DNA of 64,000 bases from assembly GCA_905221605.1 (NCBI GenBank), contig CAJNDS010002335.1, positions 408,887 through 472,886 on the forward strand, given 5' to 3'. Under the pieces are notes generated by a model. That model was not told the DNA's origin. It did no database searches and worked only from the letters and a program-made list of their open reading frames with translations. The DNA is from Symbiodinium natans. Lineage: Eukaryota > Sar > Dinophyceae > Suessiales > Symbiodiniaceae. Within the stretch, counting starts at the first letter, position 1; every line of letters begins with the position of its first letter. Position numbers and translations under genes: made by a program. Below are positions 18,887 through 30,189 of this stretch, piece after piece.

Positions 18887-20480
18887 GGGCAGTCTGCACG
18901 GTCCGTCAGCCCCGGAGGTTCTTTTCAGTTGATTATGTCAAGAAGCAGTTTAAACGAAATTGTCCTCGGCACTCCTCCTCCTCGAATGTTTGATGAACAT
19001 GAGTGAATTAGGCTTTGTCTTACTTTGTATATGCATCGCTGACTTCGTTTTGCTTGTGCATGAAGCACGAGTGGTCTCACGCAATCAGCATGCTGGGTTC
19101 CACTTCCCACTTTTCCGACCTTCAGCCCAAACCTCCTCACAGCCCCTTGAGGTGCTGGGAGTTCTGTGGTCCAGAAGGCTCTCAGCTTCTTTTGGGGCTT
19201 TTCTAGGCGGACAGGTTGTGTTTTCGGAGGCGGGAGCACGCTTCCAGCTTTGCTGGCCTTGCTCAGGGCTTGACTGGTCAGGGAAGGTGTTCCCAGGACT
19301 CTGGCATGGTTGGACAATGAGGTGTGACCCTGTTTGCCGTGTCGGCGCAGGTGTCTCCAAAGGAGAAGACGAAGCCCTGCTGCGTCAGGCCATACTCTGT
19401 GCGGGTGCAGCAATTGCGTTGCCGAAAAGTGGAAGTCAAACCCGGGCTCCACACCAAGCCTGGCATGCCTGCTTTGTTAGCCGCTCTGACCTCCAGAAAG
19501 AAGGTTTAGGGTTTACAGGGTTTATAGGGTTTACAGGAGTCCCACAAATCTTGTCCGAGTCCGGGTTCGAAAAGGAATTAAGGCTTCGTCCGGGTGCTCA
19601 GAGCCCCTCAGCGCCCAGCACCTCCAAAAAGCCACCTCAGATCCTGCGCGCCTGTGGGCGGTCCAGCAATGCGGAGCGAGCAGGCGCGTGAGCTGAGACA
19701 AGAGGTAGCCCGAAGTCCTTTTGGTTTCTATAGGTTGGGATGTTCCCGCTCATATTAACAGTCCTTAATAATGGGGATTAACGTACCCTACAACAATTCC
19801 TATGAAGGACTGCTAGCATAAGGGGGAACATCCCAACCTAGAGGCCCTGAACTGAACCCCTGAGGGGAGATGTAGGGTTTAGGGATCTCCGGATCCACGT
19901 GTGTCCTGCGAGGTCCCCTCTAAAGCAGGTTGGAGAAGGGTTTAAGGTTGCGAGCTTTGTGTCGGTTGGCGGCAGAGAGCTGCTGCAGCTTACTTGCTTG
20001 CAGTTGTGAGGAATTCTTGCAGGGAAGGGACATCGCAAAGCAAAGGAACTGACTTTCAGAATCGCTTCTCTGGGCCATGAGGCCCCCTGTAGCAGGTCAG
20101 TGGGCTCAGTGGATGATCTCACATGAGCTAGATCCAGGACGACAAGGACTCGGAAACATTCGGGGCGACTTATGGCATGCAGGGGCTGCGGGTTCGGTGT
20201 CCAGCTCAGACGTGTGGTGTTCGGTGTCCGGTGTCCGTTGCGTTGAGGGGTTTTGCATGGTGTACGTGGAGGTTGGAGGATCATGAGGTTCCAACGCTTG
20301 ACAACCACCTCTCCCAAGGGCCCCAGGGAGATTCTAGCATCCCAAATGCTTGAGCAGAGGTTGTTCTGTGGAACTTGTTTAGGATCCCTTCTCAGATGCG
20401 TTCTTTTCTGGCCGCATACATACATGACACATGTTTCTGGCGCCCGAAAATTGCAAATGGGGCCTGGCCACATGAGCCAC
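18887..20480. other. Intergenic stretch
   Basis: No exon with a family motif. A frame after TCGGCGCAG near 19,351 reads GEDEALLRQAILCAGAAIAL and might be coding. A few TTTAGGG/TTTACAGGG variants lie at 19,505-19,535, and a MITE-like copy follows at 19.73-19.84 kb. Confidence 0.4.
19731..19840. mobile_element. MITE-like inverted-repeat element, copy 4
   Basis: Left TAGGTTGGGATGTTCCCGCT, right AAGGGGGAACATCCCAACCTA. The termini pair beyond the usual core, so this copy may show the full ends. ATATTAACAGTCCTTA pairs with TGAAGGACTGCTAGCAT. It is the best copy for defining the family: about 110 bp with no coding capacity. Confidence 0.8.
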
Positions 20481-20487
20481 ATGAGAG

Positions 20488-20560
20488 GATACACCTCTGT
20501 GATTGCGGCGCTCCTTGGCTGCGCGAAGCGGAATGAACGATCGCAGAAGGATTCGTGTCT
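20488..20560 (+). CDS. PPR-like exon (second PPR region)
   Basis: The frame reads YTSVIAALLGCAKRNERSQ, similar to PPR helix A (YTxxIxAxxxCAKxxE). It lies beyond the TBC gene, so it belongs to a separate PPR gene or remnant. The acceptor is ATGAGAG. Confidence 0.4.
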
Positions 20561-20576
20561 GAATTTTCCCGGCCTC

Positions 20577-20608
20577 TAGGGTTTAGGGTTAGGGTCTAGG
20601 GTTTAGAG
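20577..20608. repeat. Telomere-like TTTAGGG tract
   Basis: Four TTTAGGG-type units lie in the intron between the PPR-like exons at 20.49 and 20.62 kb. Confidence 0.75.
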
Positions 20609-20617
20609 ATGCAGCAG

Positions 20618-20712
20618 GTATCGAGTGGACCGCAAAAGCCTGTGAGGGAGTTGCTGGCGTCGTTGAAGAAGCCCATGCCACAAACCAAGCTCGCATGGAG
20701 CGAATTAACCTG
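20618..20712 (+). CDS. PPR-like exon
   Basis: Between acceptor GATGCAGCAG and a good donor GTAACT the frame reads TAKACEGVAGVVEEAHATNQ, then ARMERINL. This follows PPR helix spacing (xACExxxxVxEAxxxxxRM). A second frame in the same bases is also open (KPVRELLASLKKPMPQ), so the assignment is moderate. Confidence 0.4.
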
Positions 20713-20719
20713 GTAACTT

Positions 20720-21970
20720 TCGGCACCCTGAGACACATCTCTAGTCTTTATATATCGGCGTCCTTTGCGTTGCATACCTGCGGGGGCATGTTGGGGTGGT
20801 TTGTAGTTGGCTGCGGCGATGCTGGACCTGGAGACACCCTGCAACCGTTCTTCTAATCATTACACGACTCGGACAGAGGCGAGGGTGTCCTGATGTGGAC
20901 GCTAAGTGTCTCACGGTCTCTTTGCACAGATGTTGCTTGAGTTAGCATGGGTTGAGGACTTCCTGGCACGGGCTCGCCAGGATTTACTTAGGTGTCAGTG
21001 TAGCCTGTAGTGTAGGGTTTGGATGCCCATGAGCCACAGCCACAAGACGAGCAAGGCACGGGCAGGCGCACGACCCAGACGGAGCGAAGGTCTGGTTTAA
21101 GCAGATGCAGAGCGCCCGATTGAAGGCAGGGGGTGCAGCACCATTGGCAGGGGTATCGGGATACAGCACGGGGTATCAGATGGCCGTTCGCTCCTCTCTC
21201 ATGGGTTATTGGGTTTGTGGCTTCAAGGTTCCCAGCAGGGAGGGCTAGATGGTTCAGAGGGATGTTCAGAGGGTTTGAAGCGATTTTTGGGCCCACCAGG
21301 CTGACCTCCTGTCCTGGCGCCAGAGCTGCAGGGGGTTGTGGTGCGGGGTTGGGAGCTTGGGGTTATTTAGGGTGTTTATCCGGGTCCGCCAGGGTTCAGG
21401 GCAAAGGTGTCTCGACATGGGGAACCTTTCTCGTTCAACGTTGTGAAATGACAGCAGGGCGAGTGCGAGACATTGATGACATCAGACCATGCGAATTTCA
21501 ATCGGAGGGTATGGGAAATAGTAACTATACATAGTCATGACGGGTTAGCAAGCGAACGCTTCAGGTAGGCTCCAGAGACGCGTCGCTGAGCCTGAAAGCC
21601 CTGAAAGCCCGAATCGAATGTCCTGAAAGCTCTAGAATCCGTGAACTCGTCGAAAACCCTATGCCTCATCAGCGCAGAGCCCAATTACAACTCTCAAGCT
21701 CCAAGTACTCTAATCCTCGCATAAGGAGCGCGCTTGTGTCTGCGCTGGCCCGATCTGACCGGGCACCTGGGCGTCAGTTGGACGTTGCGTTTGTTTGTAT
21801 TTCTTGGTTTTGGTTTGGGGGGAGTTCAGCGTGAATTCCGGATGTCTGATGCTGCAAGCTGCTGGGTTGTGGCCAAACATCGCAACTCTTGTGGGGGACC
21901 GCTGTCATGGAGACCTCTCTATTGCAAGCCTGCACGTTCGGCATTGACACCGTTGCGCTGGTGCTCCGCG
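20720..21970. other. Intron or intergenic DNA
   Basis: No supported exon. No tandem repeat longer than a few units was noticed. Confidence 0.4.
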
Positions 21971-21976
21971 GTCCAG

Positions 21977-22012
21977 GCTGATGAAGCGCGACAAGCCTTG
22001 ACGAGCATGCAG
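21977..22012 (+). CDS. PPR-like micro-exon (ADEARQALTSMQ)
   Basis: A 36-bp stretch flanked exactly by acceptor GGTCCAG and donor GTGGGG encodes ADEARQALTSMQ, a PPR helix B. It is phase 0 on both sides. Joined to the next exon it gives ADEARQALTSMQ-AVQPDDRLY, a recognisable though short PPR boundary. Confidence 0.5.
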
Positions 22013-22202
22013 GTGGGGACTCCATTTTCGGGTTGGAGAGCTCGGCCTAGGACCTGAGCTTTCGTGATCTCGGTTGGGTCAGGGCTCCGATCGTGTTACG
22101 TTCCAAAAGTCGCCGAGGAGAGGTTTTGCCTGCGATGTTGAATGCCTTCTAGGATTTCAAGTTCCAATTTATCTGTCAGTCAACTCCCTGAGCCAGGAAC
22201 AG

Positions 22203-22259
22203 GCTGTGCAGCCAGACGACCGATTGTACAAGCAGCTTCAAGCGCGACGGCGGCCCAAA
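22203..22259 (+). CDS. PPR-like exon (AVQPDDRLYKQL)
   Basis: After acceptor AGGAACAG the frame reads AVQPDDRLYKQLQARRRPK, in phase with the preceding micro-exon. VQPDDxxY is typical of a PPR unit start. A GT at 22,260 ends it. Confidence 0.45.
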
Positions 22260-23398
22260 GTGATGTCATGTGCACAGGGTGGAGACCATTCACTCTCGCC
22301 CGAGTTGTCAGAGCCAGAGTGTAGCATCCCATGGACATGGAGTGGCACAGGGTTTGAGCTGATGACTTTCGTGACTATAGGGCATTGCAAAACCATGCCG
22401 ATGGTGCGTGGGCTGGTCGCACGGGCTTCGCCGAAACTTACTTAACATGCTCCTTTGTGCAGCACTACAGATCGCTTGGTGGCAGTGACGCTACAGACTC
22501 TTCCCAAAGTGAACCCCGATCGAGCTGTCCGCGGCACAAGGCCGACATCATGACCATACAATCTCGAACCCAAGACTTCGGCGTCTCCTATCCTGTAAAT
22601 TCCAGATTCTAGATAGAAGATCCCATCCTGGGGTTTTCTGCTCGACCCAAATGTTGGGAGATGGCTCGAGTTTGCAGACTGTGCCGAAGTCGCCTAGGAG
22701 GCCGAAGTTCTCCAGGGGTGTTTGTGAGAAGGGCTTTGGTGGCTTCAGGGGGAGGATCAGTATGAACCAGGAGTGCGGTTGTTGAGGATCTGGCTGGCTT
22801 CCAGGGGAGATGCAAGCGAATAGCTAAGTTTAGAATGTGAAGGGGAACAGCAAAGCAAGATTGTCCAAAGTTCAAATGTTCTATTGTGGCATCCCCATTA
22901 AAAAACAACAGTATGATGGGCACTGTATGGATGATCTTGGGTTGGGCATGCTCCAGGAGATCCCCGAGCGAGGAGAACATTCAAAAAGTCCCACACCGAT
23001 TGGGAACCATGAGAGAGAGAGGGAGAGAGCAACTTGTCTGTGTCAAGGTTCAGGTCTGAAGGTTTGAGATTGTGCTTTTGTTTTCTTTGCCTAAGGCATA
23101 AGGCACAGGCACAGGAACCCAAGTACACAACGCAGCGCACATTGTAATAGCACACACCTGGCATGCCCACCAGAACATGGCATGGGGTTTCCAAGGTTTC
23201 CCAAGAATTCGCACGCCCTCGGTCAGGATTTTGGAATCTAAACCCGAAGTGTTGGAATCCTGCTTGTTCTACCGTACCTGGCTTCCACACAGCCCTTGTG
23301 AAACCTATGATTTTTGTATACGGGTCCCTTATGAGGATCCTCCCTTACAGCAAAATGGGCGGGAGTAGGAGTCATCACCGTCGTCATGATTCTCTTGT

Positions 23399-23518
23399 CA
23401 GGCCCTCGGCACATGGCAATGCAGTCGACGACTCCGAAAAGGCGCAGCTTGATAGGTTTCTCCAAGCCTTTTTTGATGATGCGGTTGTGCCCTCGGGTTT
23501 GGGGACCCTGCTTAAAGA
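23399..23518 (+). CDS. Weak unrecognised exon
   Basis: After CTTGTCAG one frame reads SAHGNAVDDSEKAQLDRFLQ, then AFFDDAVVPSG, with plausible protein composition. The other frames are partly open and no family is recognised. Confidence 0.3.
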
Positions 23519-23695
23519 TCCTCCAATCAAAAACATAAGGGTCATGGGAGTAGAGGAAGGCGAACCTTTAGGGGAACAACCGTAGGGGCACGGTACAAGC
23601 CTTAATCCCTTGATTTGACTCACCGCAGGGTGAACATGGGGAGCGGGCCGAAAAAAACACAGCAGCCCACCCCGCCCCCCCCGTCCCCCCAAGTA

Positions 23696-23866
23696 CTGTA
23701 GCCCCATAAGGTTGCAGGGTCCTTAAGGGAGGGGGTTCATAGTAACCCTTACTAAGGGTTTAGGGTTTGATGGGGGGTAGGTACCTAGAGAGCTGAGGGA
23801 GCCTAAAGCGGGAACCTAGGGCCTCCCTTGAAGCCCTCCCTTAAGGACCCTAGTTACAGTGCGGCT
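23696..23866. mobile_element. Hairpin element with AGGGTCCTTAAGGGAGGG arms
   Basis: CAGGGTCCTTAAGGGAGGG (about 23,717-23,735) is the reverse complement of CCCTCCCTTAAGGACCCT (about 23,836-23,853). Weaker pairing extends outwards (CTGTAG.. with ..TTACAG). The ~170-bp unit encloses a TTTAGGG run near 23,757-23,770. It looks like a non-autonomous inverted-repeat element of another family, or a foldback structure. Confidence 0.5.
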
Positions 23867-25686
23867 TTACCAGAAGATGGGTTTTCCCAGCACCTCTTTG
23901 GGTTCAGCGAAAATGGCTGGAGGGTTCTCCCTCGCTTTTCGGGGGCACCCTCAGGTTCCGGTGCGGGGTTGGGGGGTTGGCTTGGGGGGGGTGGTGGAAT
24001 TGCATTTGAAGGTGCACGGTTGGTGGTGCAAGCCTTCATCAAGGTTTAGGGTAAACATGGGAGGACGTTGGGGGTGAAAAGGGTTCTTTTTTGGGACTGC
24101 GGCAACAGATGTGCCTGCAACCACCAAGGCGGCCTCGGCTCAGCAGGGTGTCTGCTTGTGATCCTTTCTAACTCTCCAACAAGGTGAGGTGCTAGGTCTG
24201 CTAGTCCGTGTGAGTGTGGAGAACCCCCAACCCTCTCTAGTCCTCAAGCCCTTACATCCCTACACCTATAACAGCCTATAACCGACTACAACCCTTAGAA
24301 CCCTCAACGCCTTAAAGTCTAGTAATGCCCTGAAGCCCTTAAGCCCTTAAGCTCTTAGCCCCCCTGCGAGCCGCGGTGGTGAGCCTGACGCGATGCAAGC
24401 TGATGCCGTCGTTGGCTGTTGGTTTCTGCTTGAAGCTGGGTTTGAGACGAGGGGTTTTGGGGCGTAAGGCTATGAGGCTTAATCGGGTTAACTTGTTCAA
24501 TGGCTGCGCTTGATGTTCCACAACAGTTTTGTCTGAGGATATGGCAGCTAGAAAAGCTTGGTCCAGACCGGCAACCACGCAAAAGTGGTTTCACAATTTG
24601 GGCCCCACAAGTTACATCCAAATCGCAATCCAATCCAGGTGTTAAACTGTTAGGCTTCATGACAGATCTGATCCCCAGTCGAAGAGTTTGAGGACAGTTG
24701 CGTCGGCAACAAACCAGCTGCGGCCGGGTGGCCTGCCATCAGCCGCGGTAGCGTTCGTCGACCCTTGACGATCCATTTCGGGAACGTGCGGGGGCTTCCG
24801 TGGTTTTGTGGGAAGTTCCGGGGTCTGAGTAGTTGACGCAGCTTGAAATGGTCTTGCGTCTTTTGAAAGTTCTGTGGATCCCCATCCTGAACTTGTTTTG
24901 ACTAGGGGTTCTGATTGTCCTGCGCCTGAAGGTCACCCATAGAATGAGGTTTCCGCTTCACGTAGAGTTGCAGTCATGATTTTTCGAACAGGCGCAGAAG
25001 GCAGAAACTGGAGTGACTGAGCTCATTTCCTTGTAGAGATGTTCTTCACTGTTTCAAGGAACCTCTTGCATCCTGGAAGCACGGCAAAGCTGCCGTCATC
25101 CCGGATGCAGCGCCGTTGCCGAGAACATGTGGGGCAGTTGCTGGGCTGGCGTTAAGGAGTTCTTCTCTTGAGCTGGGAGCCTGCAGAGCGAAGCTGTCGC
25201 AACCTTAACCCCAAACTTGATATAGTCGCCTTCACAATTCACAAGCCCTGCAAGACCTCTGGCAACGCAGCTGAGGATGGGGTCCTTGCCCTAGAAGCAG
25301 GCATGACATACCAAACGCAGACCGACCACGACCACACCATGGATGAGAATTGCAGCGTTCTTCAGGGGGCACCGGGCGCCACCATCTGGGTCGCTACAAG
25401 CATCTCATTCGCACACCAAGATGCTGGGATGCATTTGGGTTTTAGAACATCTAAATATACATCTGTAAGTGTATAAAATATACATTCTATTCTCTTCTAT
25501 TACATGATGTCACATCATATTATATTTTCTCTACACATACACAGGTAGACACGTGATGTTACACTACATCATCCACCCTTCCATTCCAGACTGTTCAGCA
25601 GCTTGCGATCGTGTCATGGGTTCCAGCTGTTTGGGTTTTTTTCTGTTTTCACATGCTAGAACTTGCCTGAAATTCAGTCTGTTCAG

Positions 25687-28173
25687 GCGATAGTTCGTGG
25701 CCCCCTCACAGTGACGATGGCGCCGGGCGTCAAGACGCTGAGCTCTTCGGCCATCCAGAGCCACCAAGACTTGCACGTGCATTCGCCGACGGGGAGCAGC
25801 GTCATCTTTCGGGACATCGTTTGCTCAAGCCCGGGTGCTGCGTTGGATTCGGAGCGCAGTATATTTCTGGAGGGCAATGGCCGTATTCTGTTCGAGAATT
25901 TATGCAGCTTCAAAGGAGGTGCGGCAGCAAGGGCAGACAACGATGTCATCAAAAGCACAGTTGCCACCCTTGTTGTTCGCAACACATTTGGGGCGAACAG
26001 GGGAGGGGCCTTCTATGCTGGCTTGGGCATATATCTTGACAGCAATGGCACGGTCATGTTCGAGAATTGCACCTCAAGCTGGCGAGGAGGTGCACTGTCT
26101 TCACGTGGGCACCTGAGAATTGGTGGAAATGCAGAGTACATCTTCCGGAACTGCAGCAGCGCCGGGAAAGTGATTGGGGGAGGTGCCTTGAGCGCTATCG
26201 GTAGCGTATTGGTCGAGCTGCAGTCAGGCTCAGTCAGCTTCAGGCAGTGCCGAGCGCCAGCCATGGCGCGCGGAGGCTCCGGTGGGGCAATCTCCAGTAA
26301 TGGTGACATCAACATCAGCAGTGGCAGGGTTGACTTTGAAGCCTGCTGGGCTGGAACAGGCAACGGCAACGCCATGATGGCTCCCAACGGGTTCGTCAGC
26401 TTGAGTTCGGAAAGCCACGTGTCACTGGTAGGCATGGAAGGTTTCTCTGGCTCGGCAATATTTGCTCGCAGGGTATTTCTTCCTGTTGGGGGCTCGGTGT
26501 TGCCTGCACAAGTGTATTCGCTCCTCCCGCTGCTTGCTTCCAAGCTGAACAGCCAGGGCGACGAGATCTGCCCTGCTGGGTCGCGCTTCAGCGTCAGCTC
26601 ACGCGGCCTCCCGGACAGGAGCAAATACGGCAAGTGCAGAATCTGCGACGTCGGCACTGCGTCGCTGACGCCCGCGAGCGTGGAGATCCAAAACGTGTTT
26701 TCGGGCCCTGAGCTTGGGATGCGCGTCGTGCTGGTGAGACGGGGGTCCCCCAATGCTATCAAGAGTTTCCAGGACCTGGCCGCAGGTAAGGCCAGTCGCT
26801 TCAGCGGTTTGGGTTTGGAGCGTGGGGACTGGGACCCCAACATGGAGGCACCTCTTGTGAAGCTGGGGAAGGAGAATATCCTCAAGTTCAAGTTCCATGA
26901 CGGGAAGTTTCGGACTCCCGATGGCTGGCTCCTGGCAGTTCCTTTTGGCCTCTTTTACCCAGATGCCCCTTTGGGGCTTGTGAAGGAAGGAGAGGTCCCT
27001 TGGAAGAGAGAGATCAATAAGGTAGTGCTCTTCCGCATGGACAGGTTCAAGGATGAGGACACCATGGGACCCCTGCATGCTCGTGGGCTGGTCCTCGGAT
27101 TTGGACGTGATGTTACGGCTGTCTACCAACCGCCCAACCCCTACAAGGCCTGTGTGCCTTGCCACCTTCTGGCGCGAGAGGGGGCGGACAAAATCCAGTG
27201 CCATGGGGGCACGCACGTTAGCTCTCTACCAGGCTACATGCTCTTCCATCGTCAAGGGGGGCGCAGGCTTGAAGTACATGTTTGTCCAAACGCGGCTGCG
27301 TGTCCTGGCAGCAACTTGAGCTTGACGGCCGATGGGCAGATCACATCTGCCAGCCGGCTTTGCAGCAAAGGCTACGATGACAGGAGCTCTGGATGCGTTC
27401 GATGCTCGCCTGGGCACGGCCGGCAGCAGCTGGACCCCTTCACCTGCCAGAAATGCGGAACTTCTGCGCTGGGTGGGATGGCCAAGGCTTTTATCTCCAA
27501 CGGCATCTTCTATGCTTGGGCGCTCCGCTCGGCAAGGCCCAGGACTGAGACTCGCCAGATTTTCACCATCTTCCTGGCATTTCTAACCATTTCTTTTCGG
27601 AGCCTCGCGGCCTATCCACACACCCGGCACTTCCAGCGACTGAAAGGCGACGTTTACGCCGTCGGGCGGATGCTACGCAAGGCCTTCGTGGCAGCAGACA
27701 CAGTAACCACCGTTGAGCCTGGATTTGGCATCGACTCCTTCGACTGCTGGGTCGGTGCACCTGTGGGTGTGTACCGGGGCCTTTGCCTGTCCTGGTCCAT
27801 TCCGTTGGCATTGCTACTGGTCTCTCTCGCCTGGCACAAGGGTCGACATGGGCAGAGGTCGCTAGTCGTATGGGGAAACGTCTTTGCCCCACGGCTTTTT
27901 GGAGCCTCTGCCATGTTGGCCCCTTGTGTCTCAACACAAGAGAGCCGCGGGCGCATCCTCATGTATGAAGCAGTCTTCGACACACCCTGTGCCTCCTCTG
28001 TGATGGATGCCGTGAGGATACCTCGCTTGTGGCTGTCCTTGATGACCAGCATCTTGCTCCTTCTGTTGGTGCCGGTGCTGTGGCTATCCTTGGTAACGAA
28101 GGGATCGGCGTATGAGTCGGAGACCGTGGGGTTCTTGGTGGGAGGGTACCGGTCCACTCATCGCTGGTGGGAG
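25687..28173 (+). CDS. Beta-helix / Cys-rich / multi-TM membrane protein, exon A
   Basis: A long open frame of about 830 codons, continuous from 25,663. The true exon probably starts after GTTCAG at 25,681-25,686; no convincing ATG or signal peptide is visible, so 5' exons are missing. Residues about 10-290 carry repeated GGA(F/L/I)xxxGx..hxx..hxFxxC units such as NRGGAFYAG, WRGGALSSRG and GSGGAISSNG, as in right-handed parallel beta-helix (pectin-lyase-fold) ectodomains. Cysteine-rich pieces follow (CPAGSRF..CRICDVGT near 304; CVPCHLL near 496; CPNAAACPG..CVRCSPGH..CQKCG near 541-605), resembling GCC2/GCC3-type modules. Hydrophobic segments occur near 632-646, 705-725 and 788-812. The family is a large class of protist surface proteins of unknown substrate. 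The exon ends at THRWWE before a GT donor. Confidence 0.85.
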
Positions 28174-28422
28174 GTTTGGAGCTTCTGAACGTGGACTTTC
28201 CTGGTATGTGTTATCTAAAGCGTAACGCGCACATGTGCCGAAAAGCTCCGATCCATCTAACAAGTTTTCTCTGGAGCCTGGTAACGCACCAAAGGATAGA
28301 AGCCTGTCGTCCCACGTACGTATGTCGGAAGCACTCATCATCATTCATCATCATGAGCATCATCGTCATCACTCTCCATCACTCTACGTAGCTGTGACAG
28401 TCAGGGTTCACCAGCCCCGCAG
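28174..28422 (+). other. Intron of the membrane-protein gene
   Basis: A 249-bp GT..AG intron (GTTTGG..CCCCGCAG). Removing it joins THRWWE to VVVFGRKAAIYV in phase 0. It contains a small (CATCAT)n-like run near 28,336-28,380. Reading through would hit a stop at 28,186, so splicing is required to reach the last membrane segments. Confidence 0.8.
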
Positions 28423-28902
28423 GTCGTGGTCTTTGGGAGGAAGGCTGCCATTTACGTGGTGGCAACATGGTTTCCAATGTCGTGGGCACCAGGGGCGCAT
28501 TTGATCTACCTCCTTGGCATCATCCTCGCTGCGGAGCTTCTCCAAAGCACGATCAGGCCTTACGAAAATCCAATCTTCAACCAGTTGGAAGCCCAGGCCT
28601 TGGGTGTGTCTGCCCTATGCCTGGCGTTGGTGCTCTCGCTGCTGGTGGAGTGGCCTTTCATGCCATACGCCATCTTCGTCACAAACAGCGCCCTGTTGTT
28701 TCTGACCACTGCTGCCGTGTACACTTATTTTATCCGCCTCTACGTACAAGCCGCGCTTGCTGCAAAGAACGGCAGAGAGCCTTGTGTAGCAGAGGCTTCG
28801 CCTCCCCCGCCGGCTTCCAGTGGTATCGAGCTCTCAGCAAGAGGGGCATTGTCCACAGGAATGAGTGGTGATGCTGGTGACAGTAATTCGGGCGACCAGT
28901 GA
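28423..28902 (+). CDS. Beta-helix / Cys-rich / multi-TM membrane protein, exon B
   Basis: This exon carries the C-terminal 159 codons to a TGA at 28,900-28,902. It begins VVVFGRKAAIYVVATWFP. Four hydrophobic segments follow: around AAIYVVATWF, LIYLLGIILAAELL, ALGVSALCLALVLSLL and SALLFLTTAAVYTYFI. TIRPYENPIFNQLEAQAL sits between the second and third, a position where related proteins carry R[PK]Y..x..N.LE. The short tail is Ser/Gly/Asp-rich and presumably cytoplasmic. With exon A the protein exceeds 990 residues. Confidence 0.85.
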   Translation, partial: VVVFGRKAAIYVVATWFPMSWAPGAHLIYLLGIILAAELLQSTIRPYENPIFNQLEAQALGVSALCLALVLSLLVEWPFMPYAIFVTNSALLFLTTAAVYTYFIRLYVQAALAAKNGREPCVAEASPPPPASSGIELSARGALSTGMSGDAGDSNSGDQ

Positions 28903-30140
28903 ACCTGTCAGGAGCAGATTCAACGTAGCGACGGGTTCGAAACGAGGGGCCTGCCGGATGGAGATTTTGGGTCGGCACATTTTTAGGTTTCCCGATCTGG
29001 GGGTCCTTAAGAGGGTGTTTTCTGTAAGGCAGAAAGACAATTATCCATGAAGCCCCACTTCATCATCCCAAGCGCCCCATCTATCAGCACAGTGAAATTA
29101 CTAGCTGGGAAGAGTACTTTGTAAAGCCGTTCTTTCTGCCAGCCGCTTGCTCTCTCGAGTCAGACAGCGCAGTATGGCATATTAGTACTTGGCGTTATCT
29201 TTTCGATCGTAGATAGTCTACAGCTCAGGCATGGTTTGGGCCTGCGCAAACCTTCTTCTTGGAACTTGTGCTTCGGAAGCATGCCGTGAACCAATCAAAG
29301 GAAGGCGTACCTGAAGCTTTGTAGACCCTTTAGCCTATGGACACGTGGGACGGAGGCGTTCGCTGCTGGCTGCGTTCTAGAATGGCCTCTATTCGGCAGT
29401 GACTTGGCAAGCAAAAGGTTTTTTTTTTCTTGGGTTGGTGTTGAGGTCTGTTTTCGGGGCTTTGGTTTTCCAAACATCTGCCCCAAAGTGCGCTCATCTG
29501 ATTTACTAAGGCCTCTGCACCAGGGTCGGCGTTGGGCAAAAACGGGCCGAGAGCCTTTGCAGAGGGTGTTTGCGTCAACCGTGACTTTGGATGTTGTGAG
29601 TATATGACGTGCGGTTTGCATGGTAGTAGCAGCGTATTCTCTTGAAGACTGTATAAGTCTCAGAAATCTCCGACGGTTACAAGCAACAATACTCCAGCCG
29701 TCCACGCAGTGCTATGGCTAGGCGACGTGGTGGCCAAGTGCTGGCACGTAGGAGGTTTGCTGAAGGTGGGTGCTCGGAACAGTCGGCTCAAACCAGGGGC
29801 AGAGGAGACAAGAAGAAGCTGGAAGTCACTACAACTCAGCAGCCCTGGCAAATCTGTGCTCTGATATGCAATGGAGTGCCTTTTAAGGCCTTTAATAAGG
29901 CGCATGTTCTAGGCATCCCATCTCATGACAGGTTGGGGCGTGTAGGGAGGTAGCCGAGGACGGCTTGTCATGTTTCAAGGGCAGCGTAGCTTCGCAGCTC
30001 GGACTCATCTTCCACTTGCTCGGCGTCACATGGCCAAGGTCCGCCGATCTCGATCTCCCTTGAAAGCTGCTCGTGCTCCTCAGAAAGTGTTGCGGCGCGG
30101 GCAAGGCCCTCGTCGGTTTGGATGGGCCTCGCAGCCGCCT
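28903..30140. other. Intergenic stretch
   Basis: No exon with a recognised motif. A + frame at 29,710-29,860 (WLGDVVAKCWHVGGLLKVGA) and minus frames at 29,295-29,705 are open, without family support. Confidence 0.4.
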
Positions 30141-30189
30141 TCCGACGCAGCTCCCTTGACATGCCTGGCTTTTGGCCCGGAATCTTCAT
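29968..30189 (-). CDS. Possible minus-strand charged ORF (weak)
   Basis: The minus strand reads MSRELRRKAAARPIQTDEG.., ..TLSEEHEQLSREIEIGG.., ending ..ELRSYAALET. The composition looks like a real charged, helical protein. It conflicts with a + strand reading of the same DNA that ends in LAFGPESSYAVI, which matches the downstream gene. Only one is likely real. I keep it as a low-confidence alternative. Confidence 0.3.
   Translation of the reverse strand: MKIPGQKPGMSRELRRKAAARPIQTDEGLARAATLSEEHEQLSREIEIGGPWPCDAEQVEDESELRSYAALET

Larger units (their letters stand above)
22260..25686. other. Intergenic or intronic DNA upstream of the membrane-protein gene
   Basis: A 3.4-kb stretch with few signals: one weak exon candidate (23.40-23.52 kb), one hairpin element (23.70-23.87 kb), and a short AT-rich patch at 25,455-25,545. 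The 5' exons of the gene at 25.7 kb should lie here, but I could not identify them. Confidence 0.4.

Noticed and set aside
19420-19500. Possible tRNA on the minus strand (CCCGGGTTTGACTTCC resembling a T-arm)
   Set aside because: No acceptor stem, D-arm or anticodon arm can be paired around it.
18960-19691. A 243-codon + strand frame
   Set aside because: Contains telomere-like and low-information stretches and no family motif; probably chance read-through, though a short internal part near 19,351 may be an exon.
25663-28902. Bacterial contamination as the source of the long open frame
   Set aside because: It contains a phase-exact GT-AG intron and is flanked by eukaryotic-type repeats.
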